In this document: positions 10,732 to 21,458 of the stretch, one piece after another | Layout of the letters: the number at the start of each line of letters is the position of its first letter | Numbering within the stretch: the first letter of the stretch is position 1 | Assembly (NCBI GenBank): GCA_003184365.1 | Contig: NKYR01000018.1 | Location: 124,001-188,000, forward strand | DNA length: 64,000 nucleotides | Direction: 5' to 3' | Source of the DNA: Evernia prunastri | Taxonomy: Eukaryota; Ascomycota; Lecanoromycetes; Lecanorales; Parmeliaceae | Translations under genes and position numbers: made by a program | The notes under the pieces: model-generated | The model's input: only the letters and a program-made list of their open reading frames with translations | Told to the model about the DNA's origin: nothing | Database searches by the model: none

Positions 10732-12435
10732 TTTGAGGGAAGCGCTTATTGACCGTTGTTACAAAGTGTCTGATGGTATAGGCTGCTGAGATACTGGAGG
10801 GAGTCGAAGGTCAATGTTTGCTTTAGCAGAGGGCGAGACGTGGAAAGGTCGAAAATGACGGAAAGGGTGTAGAGAAGGCGTTTTGTGAGCTGTTCGGTAT
10901 AGAGCGATGATGGTCGAGGGCCTTTGACTTGGCAAAGTAATGGAGAGTCTGTTGAATGCTAATAGCAGATATCAGGGGCGTCACGAAGCATTATATACTC
11001 TTCTCGCCATGATGAGGCTTCCGATTGACTGTGGCAAGCACTCTGCTCAGTCCTGCGGATGCCACCTACTTCGCCCAACTGTGTCAGCTCGCAATCCATG
11101 ACGATGAAGACATGAAGATATTGCAATCACGGTATGGGAAGAGGGAAGGGGATTGTGAGGAAGTGCATGTTGGCGTCGCCTGAAAGAGGCAGGTCCTAGC
11201 GGATGACATAGAGAAGGAAAAGCTTGACTGCATGGCGGTGCGCATGATAACTTTAAACATCCCTCTTCTGTCCTACAGGAAGCCCAATCTCCATAGCGAA
11301 AAGGAAGCAGCTCCGCTTCCGCTATCAAGCAAGTGTAAGAGGCGTCATGGGCCGACTGTGGATGGAGCCAGACGGAGCCAAGGGGACAGCTGCGGTAAAC
11401 GAAACAAAAACGACCTTTCCACATCGCGCGCTCTCCGAAATGATGGGAATCTCCAGGGCGAAAGCAGTAAGGTTTGTTTCGTACACGTTTCGAAATAAGG
11501 CGTTTCCTTGCGTGGCGAGATAAGGGGCTGCGCAATGAGCACAGCGGTTGGATTTTCAGGGCAGTACTTGGCTTCGCTATGAAGCCAAAGAAGCACTGCG
11601 GTCGGTAGCGAGCAGGAGGTTTGTGGGATGATGATCGATTTTTTTGCTGTAGAGTAGTAAGGGAGGGCTTCTGTGGATCGCAGTCTGACCGACTGGCGGG
11701 CGCCTTGGAGGACCTTTTTTTTCGGTCAATTGGAACTGCCATGACGAATAGTGAAAGGAGAGAGAGACTTTGGAGGTGGCGATTATATGTCTAATACCAG
11801 GAGGATGGTAGGTCGGGAGAGTCCGATGGTACTAGTACCTGATACCGGGTCATTTTCTTGTAGGAATATGTTGTATCGTCACGTCTACGCACGCTATGCC
11901 ATATACAAGCCACGTCCTGGATTGGCGGAGCTTTTTTTTTGTAAATATGTTTGGTTTTATGTACTCCGTCTACGGAAATTGATTACAGTAAGGACAAAAA
12001 GAAAAGAAGAAAAAGAAAAACAGCGACTTCCAGCACGGCATACCATCCAAGGCATCTACAATCACAACCCGGCTCCCCTCCCCCAAACATCATTCCTCTC
12101 GAGCACTTTTGGAAGGCAATTAAATCCAACGGCTCACCGCCTCAACCACAGGTTGAGGCGATGGGTTTGGATTCCATCCGTTATCCACCATCAGCATATA
12201 GCTGAGTGGCGGACCGGAGTCATTCAGCGCCCAAATTCCACTAGTTGGAACAACAGGACGCTGAACGGCCATGAAGCAAGGAAGCCCTTGCCTGTCCGAG
12301 AGGATGATGATGAAGGAGGTGTTCGCCAAGCTGTTCGATGCCGAGGAGGTAGCCTGGCGAGTTGTCGGAAATCATTGTCTGAATCGGTCCACCAACACTA
12401 CCACCACCACCACCACCACCACCGTCCACCCCCAC
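10732..12435. other. Intergenic, no supported gene
   Basis: Open frames on both strands (for example 11047-11742 minus and 11751-12566 plus) have biased, low-quality translations and no domains. The stretch holds a perfect short inverted repeat at 12138-12160 and a (CCA)n microsatellite near 12400-12425. Confidence 0.45.
12138..12160. repeat. Perfect inverted repeat, 10-bp arms, 3-nt loop
   Basis: CGCCTCAACC is followed by ACA and then by its exact reverse complement GGTTGAGGCG. It lies about 280 bp beyond the stop codon of the convergent coiled-coil gene (12436-15811), so it could form a hairpin in a 3' UTR. There is no U-tract of the bacterial terminator type, and none is expected in a fungus. 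Confidence 0.7.
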
Positions 12436-15400
12436 CTACCCCCTCTCCTCCCCCTCCCCACCTCCCCTACCACATCCTCCCCCCAACCCCCCAACCAACG
12501 AGCTCCCCTTCATCATTCTTGCCAATCCAAGCTGCGGCGCTGGCGTTGGCGGAAAGACTAGTGTGATGCGCGTTGAGGCGTTGAGCGAAGGCGTTGGTAA
12601 GGCCGTGTGCCGATGAGAGTATATGGTTTTGTACAAGACTCCATCCTTGATGTCGAAATTCGGGTCGGACTTCAGCCCCTTGTACAGGTAGAACAAGCCG
12701 AAAAAGATCATCAGCGACATGAGAAATAAAGACACCAGGGCACGACCACTGAAGCCAAAGTAGGAGGCAGTGACCTTCTTCGTGGGTACGTCTGTAGTAT
12801 TTGTCGCCATATCATTGGCCGGAATGACGGGTGCTGCAGTTTCCTCGGCAGTGACTGCTGCTACAGCATCGGCGGGCAGACCTGTGGTGTCGGCTGCTAC
12901 AGTATCGGCGGGTATAGCAGCGCTTGCTCCCGTGCCTTGGACTCCGGTGGGCAGCGTAGTCGCAATCAGCTGGCCAGCTGCTAACCCCTTGTAAGTATCC
13001 TCCGGTATCCCTGATAGCTCGTATGCAACGAGCGCTGGTGCTTCATGAAGTCGACAGCCTGGACCCAGAGCCTTCAAGCGTCGGTCGATGACCTGGGCCT
13101 TTGCTGGAGTACATTCAAATATTGCCTCGAGGGCTTCTGGCTGTTCCTTCACTCGGTCTTTCGCTCGCACCTCAGATGTCTCGGGGGCCTTCGCTTGACG
13201 CTCCTGCGACAGTGGCTTCTTCATCGCTCGACGCATGCTCCCGTGCGCATGGTCTTCAGCATCCTCCTCTTCATTCGTCTCGCAAGCCTCCTCACCCGCT
13301 TGCTTCGATGACATTACATTCTGTTGCTGGGGCACCCAAAAATCGGACTGATCCTCGTCACTCTGGTCCCTAGAGGAATAGCCCAGGTCTGAGCGCAATG
13401 ATTTCTTGGAACGCGGAGTCTTTTCCAAATCTAGACTGCCCTCGTCTGTTGTGTATACTGGTGAAGGAGGCTGAGTGGCCTATGAAAGTGTGTTAGTATA
13501 AGTAAATGGTCTGGGCTGGATCGGGTCAAAGGGGAGAGTGTCGCATAATGTGGGCAGCGTTGCTTACCTGGCTGCTCTCGGCTTCCTCGGGAGTCTCAAT
13601 TCGCTTTTCTGATTCTTGCTGCTTTCTCGTAAGCTCTCTTAGATCTTGCTGCACAGACTCCGACCATCCACTGTAAGGATTGTCATTCAGCCCCAAGGTG
13701 TCAGTCTGATTGAACTCCGCTCGTGAGTTTGCGTTGTATTGTAGCACTTGATCTTGAATTTCTTTCATGTCTGACATGGCCGTATTGTATAGACCTTCCG
13801 TGGTTCTAAGGTCTATTTTCAAGCTCGCTACATCTCTCTCGAGTGCCTCCGAGACCGTCTCTGCCAGCTCATGTGCCTCTATCGTGATGTCAAGGTCTGA
13901 TTCCAGCTTGACTACTTTTTCTTGCGATTCATCATAGGCCGACTGCAGCTGCTCTGCGTTTTCTCGGAATGTCTTATTGGCCTGCTCCAGCCCATCTACC
14001 TTCACTTGAAGTTTTTCCATATTCGAGTTTGTCGTCTGGTATTGCTCCTTCAAAGATTGGAGATCCGACTCAAGCAGGTCTGCCTTTTCTTGGGACGTCT
14101 CACTAGCCTGCTCCACTTGATCCGCCTTTTCTTGAAGAGTCTCCATGTTCGACTTTGTCGCCTGGAGTTCTGCTCTGGCGGCTGTGAGGTCTACCTCCAG
14201 CTGATCTGCCTTTGCTTGGAGCGCCTCCATGCTTGACGTTGTTGCCTGACGTTGTGCTCTAGCGGCTGTGAGGTCTACCTCCAGTTGATCTGCCTTTGCT
14301 TGGAGCGCCTCCATGCTCGACGTTGTTGCCTGACGTTGTGCTCTAGCGGCTGTGAGGTCTACCTCTAGTTGATCTGCCTTTTCTTGGAGCGCCTCCATGT
14401 TTGACGTTATTGCCTGATGTTGTGATCTGGAGGTTGTAAGATCGAGCTCAAGCTGATCTGCCTTGCCTTGGAGTGCTTCCATGTTCGACTTCGTTATCTC
14501 CTGCTGCTCGCCTGTGGCTGTGAGATCTAATTCCAGTCGGTTGGCTTTTTCTTGGACTGCATTCTTGTCGGACTCTAGTTCTTGGAATTTCTGTTCACTG
14601 GCTCTCTGATCCGACTCGAGCTTCTGCAGCATCTCTTGATGACTCTCTTCTTGATCCAGCATGGCTTTGTTGGCTTGTTCCAATTGCTCGATTCTTTGCT
14701 GAAGGTCTCCCTTTTCTGCTTCTAAAGTTTGGAGTTGGTCTTGGAAAGCTTGAAGGTTTGATTCCAATGTCTCTATGTTCAGCTTGTCGTCATCTAGCAT
14801 GTCGGCATCGGCCTCATTGGCCTGTTCGAGCTGGCTTATTTTTTCTTGGAGTGCCTCCATCTCGTCTTCTGTTGTTTGGTATTGCTCCATGCTAGTCTTG
14901 AGGTCCGCCTCGAGCTTCCGGATTTGTTGCATATAGCGATCGGCTTTGTCTTGATCCTGTACGGACTGATCCCGTAAGTACTTGTTGGCGTTTTCAAGCT
15001 GAGCTCCCGTAATTCGGAGTTCTTTCAGAGCCTTGTTAGCCTGTTCCAGCTGGTCTGCGTTGACTTGAAGTTCTGTATTGTCCTTGCTGGCCTCTTCGGG
15101 TTGGTCTGCCTTGGCTTGGGGTTCTTGCAAGGCCTTATTGGCCTTTTCCAATTGGTCGACCTGGGAACGGAGTGCCTTCACGTCGGACTTCGATTTCTGA
15201 TATAGCTCTTTGATAGCGGATAGATCAGATTCCAGCTTCTCCTTGTCGACTTTCCCATCTTGAACCAAGTCTTCAAGATCTCGGATTTCTACTGAACAGC
15301 CCTGGTGCTCCTCCCACTGTTCCATCGCCTGATGGAGACCTATCTGATCCGGCGTACCTTGAATTTGCGCTTCCAACACAGTGATTTGGCTCTCGGCTTT

Positions 15401-15811
15401 TTGTGCTTTGGATTGCCATTCGTGAAGTCGCTCCTCAAGAGCAAGCTTCTCCTCGGCAGGTCCGTCTACCGACGTCCCGTATTTGTCCGTCCATTTCTTT
15501 ATTTCACGCTTTGACTCGTCGGCCCTACGTTCCGCGCTCTTCAAATTTCCCTTCTGGCTATTGATGAGGTGATTTGCATAACCTTCCGCATGTTTGGCAT
15601 CTTTCTGGGCTTTACCCGTTGCCTTCTCACAATTTTTTGCGTGCTTGTCGAGTTTGTTGTTCGCGTCTTGCTGTCTTCGGACCTCGGCGGTCAGCTGATC
15701 GTTCTTGGTCTGAAGATCCGTTTTTCGACGCGTTTCATCTTCCAACGATTGCGACATATGGCTCAGCTTGTCCCTGAGGAGCAAAACTTGTTGTTCCAGC
15801 GGTGGCGCCAT
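12436..15811 (-). CDS. Long coiled-coil protein with C-terminal membrane anchor (two exons, 1095 aa)
   Basis: Exons 13568-15811 and 12436-13479 (reading right to left) are joined across an 88-bp phase-0 intron with a CTAAC branch site. Residues 1 to about 740 are almost continuous heptads (LEQANKAL, KADQLEVDLTA and similar), so an extended parallel coiled coil is expected. Near residues 420-570 five 28-residue units (four heptads each) repeat almost exactly. The second exon adds an Ala/Thr-rich linker and one membrane segment (ALVSLFLMSLMIFFGLFYLY, about residues 970-990), so the coil probably projects from a membrane as a tether or scaffold. The Gly/Pro-rich tail comes from low-complexity DNA and may be a mis-modelled end. 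I recognise no named family. Confidence 0.7.
14117..14537 (-). repeat. Five tandem 84-bp coding repeats
   Basis: The anchor GATCYGCCTT recurs at about 14117, 14201, 14285, 14369 and 14453, exactly 84 bp apart. Each unit encodes 28 residues of coiled coil with the core LEVDLTAARA...MEALQAKADQ. The two middle copies are nearly identical in DNA; the outer ones have drifted. Confidence 0.88.
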
Positions 15812-15906
15812 TTATACAGTGGGCGGGTCAAAACCCCGTTGCAATGGTTGAATGATGTGAAGTGTCGAATGAGATGCGGGGTTGGCAGTGTTGAAGAAGA
15901 GTGTGT

Positions 15907-16030
15907 GAAATGTGACGCGGTGGGTGTAAGTGAGGTGTAAGAGAGTGCGAAATGTGACGCGGTGAGTGTAAGTGAGGTGTAAGAGAGTGTGAAATGTGAC
16001 GCGGTGCGTTTAAGCGAGGTGTGTACTTGG
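15907..16030. repeat. Three tandem 42-bp repeats upstream of the coiled-coil gene
   Basis: GAAATGTGACGCGGTG recurs at 15907, 15949 and 15991. The third copy diverges after about 20 bp. The array starts about 95 bp upstream of the ATG at 15811 (minus strand), so it sits in the 5' UTR or core promoter. The surrounding 300 bp on the plus strand are GTG/GAG-rich low-complexity DNA. Confidence 0.82.
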
Positions 16031-16996
16031 TAGTGTTGATGATATGTAGGCGTGAGATGTGGGATGTGAGGTGCTGATGTGAGGTACTAGTTGAAGCAAT
16101 GTGTGCAAGTATGTATGGTTGATGAAAGGATGAGAGTGAGTGGGAGAGTGGGAGAGTGGAAGTGGTGGAATTTGAAAGATTGGAAGTTGTGTGGAATCAG
16201 TGAGTCAGAAAGAGTCGGTGATTTTTTTTTTGAAAGTGAGGTTTTCCTTACTTTGCCGGATGCGGAAACGCGCTAGTAGATTGGAACAAAGAAAAGGCAT
16301 AAGTCACCTCTCACTTGAAACAGCAGTGCTTTATACCAGACAAAGCCATTGAATCTTTCCCAAAGCAAAATAACATCATTTTGCCTTTTGCATTAATCCT
16401 AAGCCCTTACCTGTTGCCTGCGAATCATATGCTTGAGTGTTAGTAGTTGCTTGTAGTCAAATGCAGCTGTGTTGTCCCCTAGGCGCTCTCGAAATTTGCC
16501 TAAACAAGCACTCAACCTCCCTCCAAATGTGCAGGTCCCCATAAGACCTGTGCCCTAGATATGCTCTGTAATCTCAATGATTCAAGTCAAGCAATATCTC
16601 GACGCTGAGATTAAGGGGTTGGGGCTGCCATAGAATCTACCTCCAAGCAGGACTGCTGCTGCCTTAAAAATCACCTCGAGACCAAAGCAGATTGGTCAGG
16701 ATACCTACCCTCCGATTGCACCTAAGAGACACAACGCAACGGACATGAAGCTTCTTTGGGTTCCAGTCCCTGCAGAAGATTGGCGTCAATAAGATCGTTG
16801 GAAGACGGATCGAAACACTTTCATTGAACCTTTTCCTGCAATCCCAGACCAGAGTCCACTAAGCCCGTTTTGGAGTGTGCTCGATCCAAGACGCCCGCTG
16901 ACTCTGCTTCAAGAACCAGTTCCTCGTGCCTCCTGTATATGTCTTTGCCATATCAGCATGCATCAACCCAATGCGCCAGCACACGCCCAAAACATT
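16031..16996. other. Intergenic, no supported gene
   Basis: GA/GT-rich low-complexity sequence to about 16260, then unremarkable sequence up to the 3' end of the next minus-strand gene. Confidence 0.5.
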
Positions 16997-19900
16997 CTAT
17001 CGCTCGAACTCAACCCTCCCCTGCTCTTCCGAGTCTGCTTCTGCATCCATGCTTCCCAGCAGGTCTCCCTCTACCTGAAGGCTGCCACCCCTACCGACTC
17101 CTACGACCGCTTCTTCTCCCTCCAACAACTCTCTATCACCCTCTCTTACACTCCTCCTATCCGCCTCCCCGCCATACGCTGCTCTGTCTTCTTCGTCGTC
17201 TAGATCGGTTTCAGAGCGCTGTAACGCACTCCTCTCGATCTCTCTCTGTGCTTCGTCTACCCTCTTGCGGACTTCGCCCGCTACTCTCATGCCGTCGCTC
17301 ACGATGTTGTCCAACACACCTCTCAATCCTTTTGCAGGCGGCACAATACCACCGCGAGGTGCAGCAGGTAGGGCGGGCGAGGGCGATGAGAACGTCGTCA
17401 GTGGTGTCTGCGATGGTGAATATGCTGGATGTTCTGAAAGGTGGAAGGAGGCTGGGAAAGCGGACTCGAAAAATTGTTGAAGCAGATCATCGGCGAGAAT
17501 TACCATGCGGAAAGTTGGCAGGGTAATGTGAAGGGGATTCGAGGGATCAAGGGCGATGTTGGCGGATCGCTTCGATATAGATTTAGATTGGGTGTGGCGT
17601 AAGGACGAGCCGCGGCGAGGCAATGCGACAGGTGGTAAATTCGAGGGCGAATTTGATTGGGGGGTCATGGGTTTGGGACCAAGGTCGAGGAGGTCTTCTT
17701 CGGAGTCAGAATCGCCAACTGTGAAGTTGTCCATACTGATATCGATATCAGGAGGGGAGATGTTGTTGTTTTGGTTCTGGGGATGGTCGGGGTCGGCATA
17801 CTCAAAACAACGACGGATGAAGGCACTGACACTGGAGAGAAATCTTTCATCTGCGCTTGAACTTTTCTGGTCTATCCCGTCGTCAAGATTAGAAGCCACC
17901 GAGTTCGACGATGGTGCTGGGCTGCCTCCAAGACCTCTTCGCGTCAGGAAGAGCAAAGCTTCCGAAATACGTAAGATTCCTTCTCTGTCGACTTTGCCAT
18001 CGTGATCATCATCGTACAAATCAAAAAAGTAGCTAATGCTCGTCATGATATCCGTTGTACCTTTGACGCGGGCCAGACCGGTAACCACATCCTGCAAGCT
18101 CAAACCATCATTGTCGTCCTTGTTCCACTTTCCATACAGTCGTTGCATAAAGTCGTGGTCTGCAGGCTCAAAGTTGCCTGCACCCCATGGCGACAGCGAA
18201 GGGCTACGCCCTCTTCCACTGTGACCAGAATATATGCTACTCGCCCTCTCGGACATAGAGTCTTTGTGGGATGTTGGTGCATCTGTGATCGCCCATCGCG
18301 TGATGCCGGCTAAAAACTCCCTGAAGCCATCATAATTCATCAACGTTGGGCTAGGTCCCAGACCTACTCGGCCTATTTCAATGCTGGAATTGCCAGGAAT
18401 GCCAGTAACGAGTTCCGTAGCCTTGTCGTTACTAGCTTTGGACCGCCGGTCGATGTCCTCCCGCATGACCTGCATACGCTGCTCCCTTTCGTACAGTATG
18501 CCATAGAATCGATCGTAGAGGAAGCCCAGATCATCCAGGCTCAAACGCTTGCTCTCAGGCCCCAGATTTCGGATTGACGTCCTTTTAGCGAAACTCTCAA
18601 TGTTGTCAAGTACGGCATCTTTGTGCTTTGCCCGTTGCTCGGATATCGTGCTCTGAGTGATACCTGCGAATTCTTTAAAGGCAACCACCATTAGTTCTTG
18701 AAATTTGGTCACAGCGCGAAGCTTCTCGTTCTCCGATTTTGGATGCGCCGACTCCTCCAAGCGCGAGAAGTAGGTTTTGAGTATTGATATAAATGCACCA
18801 TCGTCAGTGATGTCCAGGAGATCCTCTCCGTTGATTCTCAAGATGGCGAGCCCGACTTGAAAAAGCACCTTTGGACCCTCCAAAAAGAAGACGTCAAGAA
18901 CTCGAAACGCAAATATCAGAGGCATAGAGTTAATATAAAGCGAAAGAAACCATGGTAAGGATACCACAGATAGCTGTACATCAGACTTGACAAGGTGCTC
19001 CCAAAGTATCGGCATTGTCTTTTCGACTAAGGATTCGAATACTCGTTGGTCTAGGAGCGTACCGTACATAGTCGTAGAATAGTAGCCTGGCAAAAGTCGA
19101 TCACACAGAACAGAAAGCAGGAAGAAGGCTTGAGATTCAGACATATAACTGTGCTCGTTAGCAGCAGCCACCTTTCCGAGACCGTTATCTTACATGAGAA
19201 GTGCTGCAACCACGATGTTCATAGCTTGGCAATAGCCCACTTCTTCGTTGATCCAGCTGTAAGCAGTCAAGACCCGCCTTAGGCGTCCGATACCTTCTTC
19301 GCTTTGGAAGCCAGGATATTCCGGCAAGCTCCGGTTAAGGTCCTTCTCGATCTCGTCGATGGCTAAGGACTCACGTCCAGAGAACTTCGATAGCGTATCT
19401 GTGAACAACCTGGGTTTCTGGAGCCGGATGTACAAGGATCCGGAGGTGAGCTCCCATATTTCTCCACGGAGGCGGTTTGGCAAGCCAACTCTGATCAGCT
19501 TATGGAACGTAGGTTGTCGGATGAGTGTAGCATTTCGGCCATTGTCTGACTAGAATGTCAGTCTCTGCCGTGTGGCTGAAGGCTTCACACCCACCTCGGA
19601 GGTATTCCCTCCACAGCCTCATTTTACTCTGCTCCCTCAGCTTCTTGGCGTCACCTGGATATCTAAATACCATGCCCAGGCCCGCGTCTGGTGGCTCCTT
19701 TACTCCATTTACAAGCATGGCATTTTCACGCTCCGCTTTGTTGGCGCCAGAGAGCAAATACTCAGAATAACATTCGGCAATTACTGCTTTCAGATTTTCC
19801 ACCTCTTTGACACCGTCCCTCAAACCCTTTTTCAGTCCATCACAAAAGCGTTCCGAAGCTTGTCTGCTACCTGCTAGTTGTATTGTGAAGCGTTGAGCAT

Positions 19901-20414
19901 CGCTTGGATTGCCCTGCTTGCCCGAGGGGGCAGTAAACCCATTCCATGTCGTGATCGCCAATGCGAATAGACTATTGGGTGTTTGAAGCCGCTCAACCCT
20001 TCGAATAGCACACAATGGTAGAGTGAATCCATTGCCAGCAGGTCCCGCTCCCTGTGTCTGACCGGTGAACGCGCTAGAAGCCTGTATGCTTGCACTGCGG
20101 TGGAAGCTCGTAGACTGGGTGGAGAAGCACAAGAAACCCTGGCTCAGATGCAGCTTCCCAACGTATGTATTGCCCCGCTCCTGTGCTTTCTGTTTCTCAC
20201 TTGCCCCGGGTGCTGAAGTTCGTAAGTTGTGTGGTGCAAAAAGGGACAGTTCTGCGGTGATCTCGTGCTGTGGTGTCTGGGAGTCTGGAAGGCGGAACTG
20301 GAGGCGAAAGAGGGCGGCCTTTGAAGGACTCCCATCAGAGTTTCTAGTGCTCGGAGATGCTGAGGGATCAATGAGTGATTGGGCCTTTTGGACGAGCGAA
20401 TTGAAGGTGAACAT
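16997..20414 (-). CDS. GRAM-TBC-EF-hand Rab GTPase-activating protein (three exons, 1107 aa)
   Basis: Exons 19595-20414, 19194-19545 and 16997-19148 (right to left) join in frame across 49- and 45-bp introns; the joins restore DNGRNATLI and NIVVAALLIYMSE. The N-terminus has a GRAM-like region (LHLSQGFLCFS...TLPLCAIRRVERL, about residues 90-150). The TBC domain spans about 295-500 with both catalytic fingers: Arg in IEKDLNRSLP and Gln in GYCQAMN. EF-hand loops follow at about 715-775 (DDNDGLSL and DDDHDGKVDREG, the latter canonical). This is the architecture of yeast Gyp2/Mdr1 and human TBC1D8/TBC1D9, which stimulate GTP hydrolysis on Rab proteins of the secretory/endosomal routes. The long Ser/Pro-rich acidic C-terminal tail is typical of fungal members. 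The specific Rab cannot be inferred. Confidence 0.9.
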
Positions 20415-21458
20415 GACTATAAGCCATGCGAATCATTGGGGAGTTCGGAAGCATGGACTAGTGATTGATTGGAATGGATTTCATTTCAGATGCTCTCCAT
20501 AATTTACTAGCTTTACATGGTGCTATCTTCAGAACATGAAAGTAAGGTAAGTAAGGTAGATATCCTCAGTATTTGCGTAGCCGAATATCACCCGAGAGCC
20601 TCCTTGTTGGTACATAATTCATTCCACTCATTGTTTTCCTCGCCTTGAATTGGTTCCTTGGTTCGCTCAACATCGAAGCATGTAAGAACCTTCGTGAGTA
20701 AACAGCAAGAGGATGTTGATTCATGGTCTTTTAGCGTACAAAGGAACATCGCAGTCTTGTCTTCTTGGAGCGCGCAGTGCAAAGGCAGTCGGACTGCTGC
20801 CACCACCAGAATGAGCCCATCATTTGCAACCAAGATGTGGCGTGAGCTACGGAAAACCCAAAGCATCGTGCCAAGAGCAAGCAAGTATGGCAAGGGCGGA
20901 GGGGCGGAGGGGCGGAGGGGGTAATTCCAGTGTCACTGTGAGAGTAGGAGAGCGAGCCCTGTCAGATCTACAAACGATAGAGCGAGCTCGAGTAAAGGTT
21001 GTCGATAGACCAGGAAATGAACATCGGGGCAACAGATCATTGCCTCGGGCTTGTCATAGGGAAGACCCACGATGGTGTGCCTGTCGGTCTCGTCTCTCGG
21101 TACCTGACTGTCCTTTGAGAGGTGTATCTGCCTACACTCCCCCACACCATGGTGGAATCCGAGGCCTTGGCGATTCATTTGGCCCTAGGATAATTGGGGG
21201 AGCAACGTACTCTTATGCATATTCGTGAATCATCAATCTATCCAGCTAGATCACAGGCAGGTATTCAACACCCCAATCCGTTAGGGCCAAGCAAGCCATG
21301 TAAAAGGAAGAATGGGGCTGCAGACACCGGTGCCATGTCGTCTAAAGCCATTCATCTCTCTCTTCAGACATCCATCATCTCATCATTTATCATTCCCATG
21401 TGCTCATGCCAATTTTCTGTCCTGTTCGAATGCTATCCACAGAGAGCTGGCCTGTATA
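20415..21458. other. Intergenic, no supported gene
   Basis: This is the 5' flank of the RabGAP gene and 3' flank of the next minus gene. Short frames occur but none has a domain. A tandem GGGGCGGA run lies near 20895-20920. Confidence 0.5.

Noticed and set aside
11047..11742. 231-codon minus-strand frame
   Set aside because: Translation is rich in Ser, Pro, Cys and His without any ordered segment; likely a chance frame in GC-rich DNA.
11751..12566. 271-codon plus-strand frame
   Set aside because: Its C-terminal part is translation of the (CCA)n microsatellite and it runs into the 3' end of the coiled-coil gene.
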